DNA of 64,000 bases from Myxococcales bacterium (GTDB lineage Bacteria; Myxococcota_A; Bradymonadia; UBA7976; UBA1532): positions 1 through 64,000 of the forward strand of contig JACKDL010000017.1 of assembly GCA_020633555.1 (NCBI GenBank), given 5' to 3'. Below, piece by piece: positions 9,227 through 18,424 of the stretch. Numbering within the stretch: the stretch's first letter is position 1; each line of letters opens with the position of its first letter. A program made the position numbers and the translations under genes. Under the pieces are notes generated by a model. That model saw only the letters and a program-made list of their open reading frames with translations, was not told the DNA's origin and did no database searches.

Positions 9227-10867
9227 ATGGCCGAGCAGTGGACCCCCACCCAGCACACCGCGCGGCGCAGCCGCCAGGCCCCCCCCGAGCAGGCCGACGT
9301 GGTGGTGGTGGGCTGCGGCATCGGCGGCCTGACCGCCGCCGCCTACCTGGCGCGCACGGGCCTGAAGGTGGCCTGCTTCGAGGCCCATTATGTGGCGGGG
9401 GGGTGCACCACCCAGTTTCATCGCAAGGCCGAGGCGGGGCGCTTCAACTTCGACGTGGGCCTGCACTACGTGGGCGATCCCGACGGGGCCATCCGCCAGC
9501 TTCTGCGGGGCGTGGGGCAGGACGTCGAGCCCATCGCGATGGATCTCGACGGCTTCGATCGCTTCGTCTTCCCCGACTTCACCTTCCCCGTGCCCGCCGA
9601 TCGCCGCACCTACCGCGACCGCCTGGTGGAGTTCTTCCCCCACGAGCGCAAGGGCATCGACGTCTATGTGAAGTTCCTGGAGCAGCTCTCCCGGCTGGGG
9701 AAGGCCAACGACCGGAGCAAGGGCAAGCCCACCCTCAGCCTGGCCCTGGCGGGCCTGCGGGCGCCCATCGCCCTGAAGTACATGCACCGGACCATTGGGG
9801 AGCTGCTCGACGCCCACGTGCGCGACCCCAAGTGCAAGGCGGTGATGCTCGGGCAGAACGGCGACTACGGGCTGCCCCCCGGGCAGGTGTCGGCGCTGCT
9901 GCACGGCGGGCTGGCCAACCACTACTTCGACGGGCCCTGGTACCCGAAGGGCGGTGGGCAGGTGCTGGCCGACCGCATGGCCGACGCCATCGAGGACGCC
10001 GGCGGCACCATCCACCTGCGGCGCCCCATCGAGCGCATCCTGGTGGAGGGGGGTCGGGTGGTGGGTGTGCGCACCGAGGACAAGAACGGCCAGGTCTTCG
10101 AGACCCGCGCCGCGCAGGTCATCAGCAACGCCGATCTGAAGAAGACCATGCTCGACCTGATCGGCCCCGAGCACCTGCCCGACCAGGTGGTGCGCAAGAC
10201 CAAGGACTACAAGTGGCCCAGCGGCCTCTTCATGACCGTGCTGGGCGTCCGGGGCGACCTGGCCGAGCTGGGCATGAAGCGGTCGAACTACTGGCAGTTC
10301 GACGAGTATGACTTCGACCACCTGTACGCCCAGGTGGACGCCCGCGAGCCCCACGCGCGGGCGGCGTACATCACCAGCGCCAGCCTGAAGGACCCCGACA
10401 CCGACCACCACGCGCCGCCGGGGCACCAGACCCTGGAGATCATGACCATGGTGCCGGGGGGGGCGGCGGCCTGGGGGGCCGTACCCGACGAGGTGGTGGG
10501 CTGGAAGTACCGCAAGAGCGAGCGCTACCACGCCCTGAAGCAGGCCCTCGAGGACGACCTGATCGAGCGGGCCGAGCGCCTGTTCCCGGGCGTCAAGGAG
10601 CGCATCGTCTACCGCGAGTCGGCCACGCCCCTGACCCACACCCGCTACACCCGGGCCACCAACGGCACCAGCTACGGCATCTCGTCCACGCCCGACCAGT
10701 TCCTGAAGGGCCGGCCGGGCCCCCGCGGGCCGCTGGGCGGCCTCTACCTGTGCGGCGCCAGCCTGCGCTCGGGCCATGGCATCGTGGGCGCCATGCTGGG
10801 CGGGCACGTGGCCGCCGCCGTGGCGGCCAAGGACGCGGGCCGCACCGTCGTGGATCCGTACGCCTGA
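9227..10867 (+). CDS. phytoene desaturase/RetSat-like FAD-dependent oxidoreductase
   Basis: 546-aa flavoprotein of the CrtI/retinol-saturase-like NAD(P)/FAD oxidoreductases. The FAD-binding Rossmann motif VVVGCGIGGLTAAAYLA lies at residues ~26-42. A GGGQVLADRMADAIEDAGG segment and the C-terminal LYLCGASLRSGHGIVGAMLGG are the second FAD-contact region typical of the family. The substrate is unknown: carotenoids or other polyprenoid/lipid double bonds are possible, but no other carotenoid gene is in the window. ATG 9227 has GGAGG upstream and puts the Rossmann motif at the usual distance; the frame stays open further upstream. It overlaps the next gene by one base (TGATG). Confidence 0.88.
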   Translation: MAEQWTPTQHTARRSRQAPPEQADVVVVGCGIGGLTAAAYLARTGLKVACFEAHYVAGGCTTQFHRKAEAGRFNFDVGLHYVGDPDGAIRQLLRGVGQDVEPIAMDLDGFDRFVFPDFTFPVPADRRTYRDRLVEFFPHERKGIDVYVKFLEQLSRLGKANDRSKGKPTLSLALAGLRAPIALKYMHRTIGELLDAHVRDPKCKAVMLGQNGDYGLPPGQVSALLHGGLANHYFDGPWYPKGGGQVLADRMADAIEDAGGTIHLRRPIERILVEGGRVVGVRTEDKNGQVFETRAAQVISNADLKKTMLDLIGPEHLPDQVVRKTKDYKWPSGLFMTVLGVRGDLAELGMKRSNYWQFDEYDFDHLYAQVDAREPHARAAYITSASLKDPDTDHHAPPGHQTLEIMTMVPGGAAAWGAVPDEVVGWKYRKSERYHALKQALEDDLIERAERLFPGVKERIVYRESATPLTHTRYTRATNGTSYGISSTPDQFLKGRPGPRGPLGGLYLCGASLRSGHGIVGAMLGGHVAAAVAAKDAGRTVVDPYA

Positions 10868-11295
10868 TGGACGATCTGGAAGTGCAAGAGGGCGTGGTCA
10901 TCCCCGGGTGGGAGCTGTACTTCACCGCCAGCCGCTCGGGTGGGCCGGGGGGGCAGCACGCCAACAAGACCAGCAGCCGGGTGACGCTGCACTGGGCCAT
11001 CGCCAGCACCACCGCGCTCACCGAGGTGCAGCGCGCCCGGGTGATGCGGAAGCTGGCCGGCCGCATCGACGACGACGGGGTGCTGCAGATCAGCGCCGAG
11101 GACGACCGCAGCCAGCACCGCAACAAGGCCCTGGCCCTGGAGCGGCTGGCGGCCCTGGTGCGCCAGGCGCTGGTGGTGCCCAAGCACCGCCGCCCCACCC
11201 GCCCCACCAAGGGCAGCGTGCGCCGCCGGCTGGACGCCAAGAAGGCCCAGGGCGAGAAGAAGGCCAACCGGTCGTGGCGGCCCGAGGGGGGGTGA
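10867..11295 (+). CDS. arfB: ArfB/YaeJ-like peptidyl-tRNA hydrolase (ribosome rescue)
   Basis: 142-aa protein with the release-factor GGQ motif at residues 28-30 in SGGPGGQHANKTSSRV. ArfB binds stalled ribosomes and releases the nascent chain with GGQ, using a basic C-terminal tail that enters the empty mRNA channel. Here the tail is strongly basic (KHRRPTRPTKGSVRRRLDAKK and on), as in known ArfB, and the length matches. The ATG at 10867 overlaps the upstream TGA by one base, so translation is probably coupled to the oxidoreductase. Confidence 0.93.
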   Translation: MDDLEVQEGVVIPGWELYFTASRSGGPGGQHANKTSSRVTLHWAIASTTALTEVQRARVMRKLAGRIDDDGVLQISAEDDRSQHRNKALALERLAALVRQALVVPKHRRPTRPTKGSVRRRLDAKKAQGEKKANRSWRPEGG

Positions 11296-11298
11296 CCG

Positions 11299-13779
11299 TT
11301 ACTGGGGCGGCAGGGCCGCCGGCAACGCCTGTTCAACCGCGGTGAGCAGCTGGTCTGCCGTATCGAACAACGTGGGGTACGGGATCTGCTGAGCCGCGGC
11401 CTGGGCTTGAAGCGCGGTCAGCCTGGCGTCGAGGGCAGCGTTTCTGTGCGGGGTCCGATTGAGGATCCGAAGGGAGGCGTCGATCTGACCGATCAGTTGA
11501 TTGGTCGCAAGGCGGAGATAGGTATCCGCCTTGGCCTTTGCCAACTTCGCGAAGTGCACGAATTCAACCACCTCGCCCTGCTGCAGGTGAGTGGCGAGTC
11601 CCTGCGACCACTGGTTGAGTTCGTTGGCCTCGTTCGCCATGCCGCGCGCAAGCAGCCGACCGCGAATGGCATGGATCTGATTCGGGATCTGGCGGGCGTC
11701 AGCCAACTCGCTGGTGGGCCCCTGGTGCCCGGGCTGTGCAACCTCGGCCTCTGCGATCAGCAGCTCGGCGGTCGCAGCGGTCGCGTCGACCTCGATCGCG
11801 TCCTGCCGCGGATGCCGGGTCAAGGCGGCCTGGATCTGGGCTGGGAGAGCGTGAAGCTGCGCTGTAGGTGGCTGGGGCAGCGCGGCCAGACGCTGGAGTT
11901 GCCGGCGGAGTTGAGCGACTGCGGGCGTATTATCCAGGTTCGGTTGAGCGATGGCACGCAGGGTCTGGAACTGGGAGAAGACGTTGTCGACCATGGCCTG
12001 GGTAACGGTGCCTCCAGCGTTGTCGCGCTGGTTCCTCAGAACGCGCAACGCAATGGTGAACGGCGTGTCGCCACCCGCGGTGTTCACCATGAGGTCCGCC
12101 AGGTCAGCGGGGGACGCAGCCGGGTCGGCCTGGAGGATCGCCTGCATGCATCGCACGGTCAGTTGCTGCACGAGGAGCTGCTCATCCTTGATGGCCGGGA
12201 AGGTCCCACCTGACTCCGCGGTGGCTCTCTCGGCGAGCCGGCGGGTCTCGGCCGTGAGGGCCATGGGGTCCAGGGCCAAGGCGGCTTGGCGCACGTTGGG
12301 GGTGAAGGGGGTGTGGGCCTGGTCGCTGCGGGCCCACGATTCCCAGACGTCGATGCCGGCCTGACCGATGCGGTCGATCGCACCGTCCAGGTCGGGCAGC
12401 ATCAGACCCTGGTCAACTGGCAGCAGTCGGCGGTAGCCGACGTCATTGGGCCGGCTGCGTGGCTGGGTGCCGAGCAGGACGTTGTCGCCGTGGCTGTCGA
12501 GCTGCACCGTGGCAACGTTGAAAACCGCGAGGGCAGCGAGCTCGTCTCCGAATGCGTTTGCGTCCGTGTTGTTTGGCGTGACGAAGACAAATCGGTCGGT
12601 GGGGGCAAGGTCGGCTCGCTGCCGCTGCGTGAGCAGGTTCCACAGCGGGTAGACTTGCTGCATTGCGGCAGTGCGGTTGGCCGCTGCGGTGGCGTTGCCT
12701 TGACCAAACGCGTAGCGCAAACCTGGCCGCCCGGGGACCACAAACTCCTTGGTCTGCACCAGGGGGGCTTGGGAGTCTTGGTACTGGATCAGGGCCCCGG
12801 TCTGCAGGGGGTTGCGCATGGCGGCGGGCGGGTTCTGTGTCGCGAAGCGCTGGTACAGGGCGGTCCCGCGGGTTGCGATGGCGGCGTGCGACAGGGTGGC
12901 GACCCGGGCCTGTGCCAGGGGAAGGCGCAGGGGAGGCGCATTGAACACGGTCTGGCCGAGCCCGACGGCGACGACCTCGTTGCGGGCGTTCTCACCCCGT
13001 TGCCGTCCCGCGATGGGGTCGGGGTCCTCCTGGAGGGCCGGCTTGAATACCCCATGGGGCGGGGTGCCGCCAATGAAGTAGGACCCCGACGTCCCCTGAG
13101 GCCCGGTGACCCGCACCTGCGCGGTGAGCAGACCATCGTCGTCGACGCGGCGGCGATGTAGCCGATCAAGCCTGTCGCGTTGCGCCTGCAGCGCGGGACT
13201 CCAGGTGGGCGGCTGAGCCGCCTGCATTTCTCCGCGAGCGTCGTCCACATAGGCCAGGATCGCTTCGAGGTTGACCAACTCCACGGTCGTGGGCAGGTGG
13301 TCGGGTCGGGCGCCCTGCAGCGCGTGGTCCATGATCTCTGCCAGCGTCGGCTCGTCGACTTCGTCGCTTTGGATCGAATCCACCAGATTGCGGGCCAGCG
13401 CGAGCTGTGCTTGGCGGCGCAACTGGACCATGGCTTCCCGCCGCTGCGGCATAGGCAACGGCCCCGCGGCGGCAGCCCCCTGCGGGGCGGCTGCCTGGAC
13501 GCCCTGCCCGACTTGAGCACCTTGCGGGGCCGCAGGCATGGGTGGACCAAGGTCTTGGTCTCCCAAGCGATCCAGGTGCTGGATGGTGCTCCGGAGTTTC
13601 GTCGCCCGGCGTGCCGAGTCTGTGGCCTGCTCGGTGCGCTCCAGGTCGCGGAGCACGGCTCGCAGGGGTCGACTGGCTCCGCCCTGGTTCACGCCGAGTT
13701 GGGTCCTGAGGTCTGCGGACGTCGTGGCCGTCGTCAAGCTGCCGCGCACCGGACCCGCGGCAGGTCTGCGTGGTGCCAT
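11299..13779 (-). CDS. large protein with a PI3/PI4-kinase-fold kinase domain
   Basis: 826-aa soluble protein. Residues ~218-470 show the order of motifs of phosphatidylinositol-kinase-fold enzymes: a Gly-containing strand, then GVFKP (candidate ATP-binding K246), an acidic/Asn segment GENARNEVVA (262-271), the catalytic loop LDSHGDNVLL (D428...N433, same spacing as the DRHxxN loop) and VDQGLMLPD (D456) in place of DFG, close to the IDNGLAFP of type II PI4-kinases. N-terminal ~200 and C-terminal ~350 residues are helix-rich, Ala/Gln-rich and not recognised. ATG 13779 has a very strong GGGAGGGGG site. Codon use is looser (more GTT, TTG, CGA) than neighbours, hinting at transfer. Substrate unknown: lipid or protein. 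Confidence 0.72.
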   Translation of the reverse strand: MAPRRPAAGPVRGSLTTATTSADLRTQLGVNQGGASRPLRAVLRDLERTEQATDSARRATKLRSTIQHLDRLGDQDLGPPMPAAPQGAQVGQGVQAAAPQGAAAAGPLPMPQRREAMVQLRRQAQLALARNLVDSIQSDEVDEPTLAEIMDHALQGARPDHLPTTVELVNLEAILAYVDDARGEMQAAQPPTWSPALQAQRDRLDRLHRRRVDDDGLLTAQVRVTGPQGTSGSYFIGGTPPHGVFKPALQEDPDPIAGRQRGENARNEVVAVGLGQTVFNAPPLRLPLAQARVATLSHAAIATRGTALYQRFATQNPPAAMRNPLQTGALIQYQDSQAPLVQTKEFVVPGRPGLRYAFGQGNATAAANRTAAMQQVYPLWNLLTQRQRADLAPTDRFVFVTPNNTDANAFGDELAALAVFNVATVQLDSHGDNVLLGTQPRSRPNDVGYRRLLPVDQGLMLPDLDGAIDRIGQAGIDVWESWARSDQAHTPFTPNVRQAALALDPMALTAETRRLAERATAESGGTFPAIKDEQLLVQQLTVRCMQAILQADPAASPADLADLMVNTAGGDTPFTIALRVLRNQRDNAGGTVTQAMVDNVFSQFQTLRAIAQPNLDNTPAVAQLRRQLQRLAALPQPPTAQLHALPAQIQAALTRHPRQDAIEVDATAATAELLIAEAEVAQPGHQGPTSELADARQIPNQIHAIRGRLLARGMANEANELNQWSQGLATHLQQGEVVEFVHFAKLAKAKADTYLRLATNQLIGQIDASLRILNRTPHRNAALDARLTALQAQAAAQQIPYPTLFDTADQLLTAVEQALPAALPPQ

Positions 13780-13943
13780 CCCTTACCCCCTCCCAAGTGT
13801 GGCTGGACGGTAGCATCTCGGCAGCGAGCCGGGGAGGGCGGAAGTGCGCCATCCAGCACCCCGGGAGCAACTCACCCTTGCTGCAAGAAGGCGACGGCTG
13901 CATGGCTTGATGTACCCTGCGCCCGCAACCACGGAGTGACCCG

Positions 13944-15056
13944 ATGCCCCACCTCGAGATCCCCGTCGTCGACCTGGCCGACCTGGCCGCCCCCGGCCCC
14001 GCTCGGGACGCCGCCGACAAGGCGCTGCTCGCCGGCCTGGGGGGCTACGGCCTCATCTTCATCAAGGGCCACGGCATCGCGCCCGAGGCGGTGGACGGCT
14101 TCTATCGCGACTTCATCGCGGTCACCCAGCGGCCCGAGGCCGAGAAGGCCACCTGGGGCGGGCGGGACATCTGGTTCCAGCGCGGGTGGACGCCGCCGAA
14201 CACCGAGCAGGCCGTCGTGGCCGGCGGGCAGCCCGACTTCAAGGAGTGCTACTTCGCCGCGCCGGAGGCGCTGGATCCGGTGGCGCAGGCCGAGTACCCG
14301 CAGCTCTACGCCGAGAACGTGTGGCCCGATGGGGCCGACGGCTTCCGCGACGGCTACCTGGCCCTGGGGCGGCAGGTGCACGGCATCGGGGTGCGGCTGC
14401 TGGCGGCTGCGGCCCGGGCGCTGGGGCTGGCCGAGGACACCTTCGACCGGCTCATCGAGGGTGGGGCCCACGTGTCGCGCGCCCTGCGCTACCTGCCCCT
14501 GAGCGCCGAGCAGGTGGGCAGCGACGTGCTGTGGGGCGAGGAGCACACCGACTTCAACCTGCTGACCCTGCTGCCGGGCGGGCGGTTCTACGACCCGCAG
14601 GGCCAGATCGCGCCTCGGCCCGACGACAGCGCCGGGCTGTACCTGCGCACGCGCCCCACCGCCGAGCACCCCAACGGCCGCCGGCTGCAGGGGGTGGCGC
14701 CCCCGGGCTGCATGGTGGCGCAGGTGGGGCAGCAGCTCGAGATCCTGACGGGCGGCCGCCTGCTGGCCACGCCCCACGAGATTCTGCCGCCCAAGGCGGT
14801 GGGCTGGACCCGCTGCAGCTTCGCGCACTTCATCCACGTGCACGCCCACCAGATCCTGCGGCCCCTGGCGCCCTTCGCCGACGCCGCTACGGTGCAGGCC
14901 TACCGGCCGTCGGTGCTGGCGGGCACGTACGGCACCAAGACGCTGGTGGACATCAACCTGGCCCCGCCCGATGCGCTGCAGGGGCTGGGCTACCGCCACT
15001 ACAAGCGGCTGGCCGAGCACCGCCAGGAGGAGGGCCGCAAGGCCTTCGCCAAGTGA
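13944..15056 (+). CDS. 2-oxoglutarate/Fe(II)-dependent oxygenase (isopenicillin N synthase family)
   Basis: 370-aa non-haem iron oxygenase. The facial triad is H201 and D203 (EEHTDFNLLT) and H278 (ATPHEIL), followed at R290/S292 (RCSF) by the Arg-x-Ser that grips the 2-oxoglutarate carboxylate. The N-terminal DIOX_N-type segment IPVVDLADLA...GYGLIFIKGHGI (residues ~6-44) is typical. Substrate unknown. The next gene starts two bases after the stop. ATG 13944 is the first in frame at the start of homology; CGGAGTG lies upstream. Confidence 0.9.
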   Translation: MPHLEIPVVDLADLAAPGPARDAADKALLAGLGGYGLIFIKGHGIAPEAVDGFYRDFIAVTQRPEAEKATWGGRDIWFQRGWTPPNTEQAVVAGGQPDFKECYFAAPEALDPVAQAEYPQLYAENVWPDGADGFRDGYLALGRQVHGIGVRLLAAAARALGLAEDTFDRLIEGGAHVSRALRYLPLSAEQVGSDVLWGEEHTDFNLLTLLPGGRFYDPQGQIAPRPDDSAGLYLRTRPTAEHPNGRRLQGVAPPGCMVAQVGQQLEILTGGRLLATPHEILPPKAVGWTRCSFAHFIHVHAHQILRPLAPFADAATVQAYRPSVLAGTYGTKTLVDINLAPPDALQGLGYRHYKRLAEHRQEEGRKAFAK

Positions 15057-15057
15057 C

Positions 15058-16977
15058 GTGACGCTCGAGGTCGATCGGCTGGCGCGGCTGGCCGAGCTGT
15101 GGCGGATGGAGCGGGCCTTCGCAGCCAGCCGCGCCCACTCGCAGCGGGCGCTCACCACGCTGGCGCAGCGGGTGGCCCGCGGCGACGCCCTGGCCGACTG
15201 CGAGGTGGACGACCTGGCCCTGGTGGCGGGCGGGCGCACGCTGCTGTGGATCCGCCCGAAGGCCTGGCCCGAGGACCCGCGGCTGTCGCCCGGCGCCCCG
15301 GCGCGGCTCTGGTGGACCGCGGTGGATGATCCCCAGGGCCACGCGCGCGGGGTGGTGGGCCGACGCCGCGGCGATCTGCTGTCGGTGATGGTGGACGGCG
15401 AGCCCCCCGAGCGGCTGCTGTCGGGGGTGTTCCACCTGGACACCGACGATCCCCAAGAGACCTTCGCCCGCGGCGACGCCGCCCTGGCCCGCTGGCGCAC
15501 GGCGGCCGCCGGCACCGTCGAGGCGCGCCTGCGCGGGGTGCTGTTCGGCGAGCGGCCCCCGGTGTTCGGCGAGGCGGGCCCCGACGCGCCCCTGGACGTG
15601 GCCCTGAACGGACCCCAGCGGGCGGCGGTGGTGCGGGCGCTGGCCACCGAGGACGTGGCCTTCATCCACGGGCCGCCCGGCACGGGCAAGACCCGGACGC
15701 TGGTGGAGGTGATCCGCCGCGCCGTGGCGGGCGGCCAGCGGGTGCTGGCCTGCGCCATGAGCAACACCGCCACCGATCACCTGGGCGCCGGGCTCCTGGC
15801 CACGGGGCTGGCGCCAGTGCGGCTGGGTCACCCGGCGCGGGTCAGCGACGCCCTCGAGGCCCACAGCCTGGACGAGCTGCTGGCCCACACCGACGCGGCT
15901 CACCTGGCGCGGAAGTGGCAGGCCGAGGCTCGGGATCTGCGGCGGCGGGCCTTCAACCGTCGGGATCGCGGCGCCCTGCGTGGGCGCGAGTTCGGCCAGA
16001 TGATGGACGAGGCCCGGGCCCTGGAGCGCGACGCTCGCAATCAGCTCAAGGGCGCGCAGCGGGCCCTCCTGAAGGCGGCGCCGGTGGTGTGCTGCACGGC
16101 GGCGGGCGCCGACAGCGCGCTGTTGGGGGCGGAGCACTTCGACCTGGTGGTGCTGGACGAGGCGACCCAGGTGCCGGATCCCCTGGCGCTGGTGGCGCTG
16201 AGCCGGGGCGAGCGCGCCGTGCTGGCGGGCGATCCGGAGCAGCTCCCGCCCACCATCCTGTGCCCCGAGGCCGAGCAGGGGGGCCTGGGCCTGACCTTGT
16301 TCGAGCGGCTGGCCCAGGCCCACCCCGAGGCGGGAACCCTGCTGCAGGTGCAGCACCGCATGCATGCGGATCTCATGGCCTTTCCCAGCGCCACCCGCTA
16401 CGGGGGTCGGCTCGTGGCCCACCCCGCCGTGGCGGGCTGGACGCTGGCCGATCTGGGCGTGGCCGAGGACGCCGAACGCCCCACGCCGCTGGTGCTGGTG
16501 GACTGCGCCGGCAAGGGCTGGGCAGACGTGGGCGACGAGGACGGCAGCACCGCCAACCCCGGCCAGGGCGAGCGCACCGCCGCCGAGGTTCGTCGCTTGA
16601 TCTCGCGCGGGCTGCCGCCCACCGCCGTGGGGGTGATCACCCCCTACCGCGCCCAGCGCCGGCTGCTGCGGCGCCTGCTGGCCGACGAGGTGTCCGCGGG
16701 GCTCGAGATCGACACGGTGGATGGCTTCCAGGGGCGCGAGAACGAAGCGATCGTGGTGGATCTGGTGCGCTCGAACGAGGCGGGGAAGGTGGGCTTCGTG
16801 GCCGACCGCCGCCGGCTGAACGTGGCGCTGACCCGTGCGAAGCGGCACCTGCTGCTCATCGCCGACACGGCCACGCTGGGTGTGCATGACGACTTCGCCG
16901 CGCTGCTCGAGGCGGTGGAGAGCCACGGCGCCTGGGTGAGCGCCTGGAACGACGAGGCGGAGCCGCTGGCGCCGTGA
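15058..16977 (+). CDS. superfamily 1 helicase, UPF1/IGHMBP2-like
   Basis: 639-aa ATP-dependent nucleic-acid helicase with all SF1B motifs: Walker A GPPGTGKT (205-212), motif II DEATQ (from D367), motif III GDPEQLPPTI, motif IV QHRMH, motif V DTVDGFQGRENE and motif VI LNVALTRAKRHL. An N-terminal ~170-residue beta-rich region matches the accessory domain of IGHMBP2-like proteins. Bacterial members are poorly studied; a role in RNA or R-loop handling is possible but not shown. The GTG at 15058 lies immediately after the oxygenase stop; coupling is likely. The next gene overlaps the 3' end by four bases (GTGA). Confidence 0.9.
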   Translation: MTLEVDRLARLAELWRMERAFAASRAHSQRALTTLAQRVARGDALADCEVDDLALVAGGRTLLWIRPKAWPEDPRLSPGAPARLWWTAVDDPQGHARGVVGRRRGDLLSVMVDGEPPERLLSGVFHLDTDDPQETFARGDAALARWRTAAAGTVEARLRGVLFGERPPVFGEAGPDAPLDVALNGPQRAAVVRALATEDVAFIHGPPGTGKTRTLVEVIRRAVAGGQRVLACAMSNTATDHLGAGLLATGLAPVRLGHPARVSDALEAHSLDELLAHTDAAHLARKWQAEARDLRRRAFNRRDRGALRGREFGQMMDEARALERDARNQLKGAQRALLKAAPVVCCTAAGADSALLGAEHFDLVVLDEATQVPDPLALVALSRGERAVLAGDPEQLPPTILCPEAEQGGLGLTLFERLAQAHPEAGTLLQVQHRMHADLMAFPSATRYGGRLVAHPAVAGWTLADLGVAEDAERPTPLVLVDCAGKGWADVGDEDGSTANPGQGERTAAEVRRLISRGLPPTAVGVITPYRAQRRLLRRLLADEVSAGLEIDTVDGFQGRENEAIVVDLVRSNEAGKVGFVADRRRLNVALTRAKRHLLLIADTATLGVHDDFAALLEAVESHGAWVSAWNDEAEPLAP

Positions 16978-18392
16978 ACCGCGCGGTCCCGCTGGCCCTG
17001 CCGCTGCTGGCCCTGTGGCTGGGCCGGGCGACGCCCGCCCGCGCTGACGAGTTCCACTTCGAGGACTTCCGCTACGGCCAGCGGGCCCTGGGCATGGGCG
17101 GCGCCGTGACCGGTCTGGCCGTGGAGCCCGGGGCCGCCTGGTACAACCCCGCGGGCCTCGCGCGGCTGGAGGGGGCCGAGTTCTCCGGGGCGCTCACCTT
17201 CGTCGGGTTCGAGTCCTACACCCTGCGCAGCGGCCTACGGGACGAGGGCTACTTCCAGCCCGAGGACATGACCGCCAGCGGGGCGGCAGCCGAGCCGTCG
17301 TATGTGGTGGCCTCGGCGACCTTGGGGCGCCACGCGCTGGCGCTCACCACCTTCCTGGCCAGCGACCGCAGCCTGGGCTTCTCGGGACGGGTGGCGAAGC
17401 CCTTCGACGCCCCCGGAGGCCGCGACGAGGTGCGCTTCACCCTCAGCGACGATCGCTCCGCCCGCCAGCTCATGCGGGGCATCACCTACGCCTTCCGCGC
17501 GTCGGGGGCCTGGGCGCTCGGCGTCAGCGCCTACTGGGTGGCCCAGACCCGCAGCCGCCGCCTGCGGCGCAGCCGGCTGCTCCAGGGCAGTGACCCCGCG
17601 TCGGTGATGTTCCTGGACCTGACCACCGAGGAACGCACCTCAACCGACTCGGTGCAGGGGCGGCTGGGGGTGCTGTGGACCCCGGCAGGGCCCTGGTCGG
17701 CGGGCGTGGCGTGTACCTCGCCCAGCGTGCCCCTGGCCGGGCAGGCCACCTACGGGCAGATCCTGGCCGACTCGGGGGATCGGGCGGGCGTGACCGACGC
17801 CTTGCCGACGTATGTCAACGCGCCGCAGAAGGCCGAGGCCCAGACGGTGCTGCCGGGGCACTGCCGCGTGGGTGGGGCCTGGCAGGGGGCGGGCTGGACG
17901 GTGTCGGCCGATCTGTCGGTGGTGCTGCCCATGCGCTACCAGCGCTTCAACGTGGCCGATGGCCCCGCGGGGCTGTACCTGAACGACGTGACCCACGAGC
18001 TGACCGTGAACGCGGCCGTGGGCGTGGAGTTCCCGTTCGCCGCGCGCTGGCCCATGCGCGCGGGGCTCTTCACGAACCGCACCTCGGCGCCTTCGGTTCC
18101 GGCGTTGCCGAAGGGGTTCTACGAGCCCCACGTGGACCGCTACGGGGCCACCTGGAGCATGGGCTACCTGGGCGACAAGCGCAGCATCAACTTCGGCCTC
18201 GAGGCGCAGATGGGCGCCGGGCACAGCACCGCCAGCGCGTCGCTGGAGCGCCTCGACGGCGAGGCGGCGTACATCCGGTTGGAGCGCGAGGAGTGGCGGG
18301 TGGTGTTCTTCGTGGCCGGCGCGGCGGCCTTCGCCTCGTCCGCCAGCCGGGAGCTGTTGGATCTGGAGCGGTTGGAGCAGAGGGCGCCTTGA
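16974..18392 (+). CDS. outer-membrane beta-barrel protein, FadL/OmpP1/TodX-like
   Basis: 472 aa with a cleavable signal peptide (hydrophobic Leu/Ala stretch ending near ARADE). The mature start YGQRALGMGGAVTGLA...GAAWYNPAGLARL is the hallmark of FadL/OmpP1-type hydrophobic-compound transporters and PorV-like proteins. The rest alternates aromatic strands and turns as expected for a barrel. The ligand is unknown. The GTG start overlaps the helicase stop (GTGA), so expression is coupled although no functional link to a helicase is evident. Confidence 0.82.
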   Translation: MNRAVPLALPLLALWLGRATPARADEFHFEDFRYGQRALGMGGAVTGLAVEPGAAWYNPAGLARLEGAEFSGALTFVGFESYTLRSGLRDEGYFQPEDMTASGAAAEPSYVVASATLGRHALALTTFLASDRSLGFSGRVAKPFDAPGGRDEVRFTLSDDRSARQLMRGITYAFRASGAWALGVSAYWVAQTRSRRLRRSRLLQGSDPASVMFLDLTTEERTSTDSVQGRLGVLWTPAGPWSAGVACTSPSVPLAGQATYGQILADSGDRAGVTDALPTYVNAPQKAEAQTVLPGHCRVGGAWQGAGWTVSADLSVVLPMRYQRFNVADGPAGLYLNDVTHELTVNAAVGVEFPFAARWPMRAGLFTNRTSAPSVPALPKGFYEPHVDRYGATWSMGYLGDKRSINFGLEAQMGAGHSTASASLERLDGEAAYIRLEREEWRVVFFVAGAAAFASSASRELLDLERLEQRAP

Positions 18393-18424
18393 CCGGCCCC
18401 CGCCGCGCCGCCACCCTGCGCGCC

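Noticed and set aside
12286..13161. Plus-strand ORF of 291 aa inside the PI-kinase-like gene
   Set aside because: Gly/Val-rich translation, no motif; the minus-strand frame has kinase-fold motifs and a strong ribosome site.
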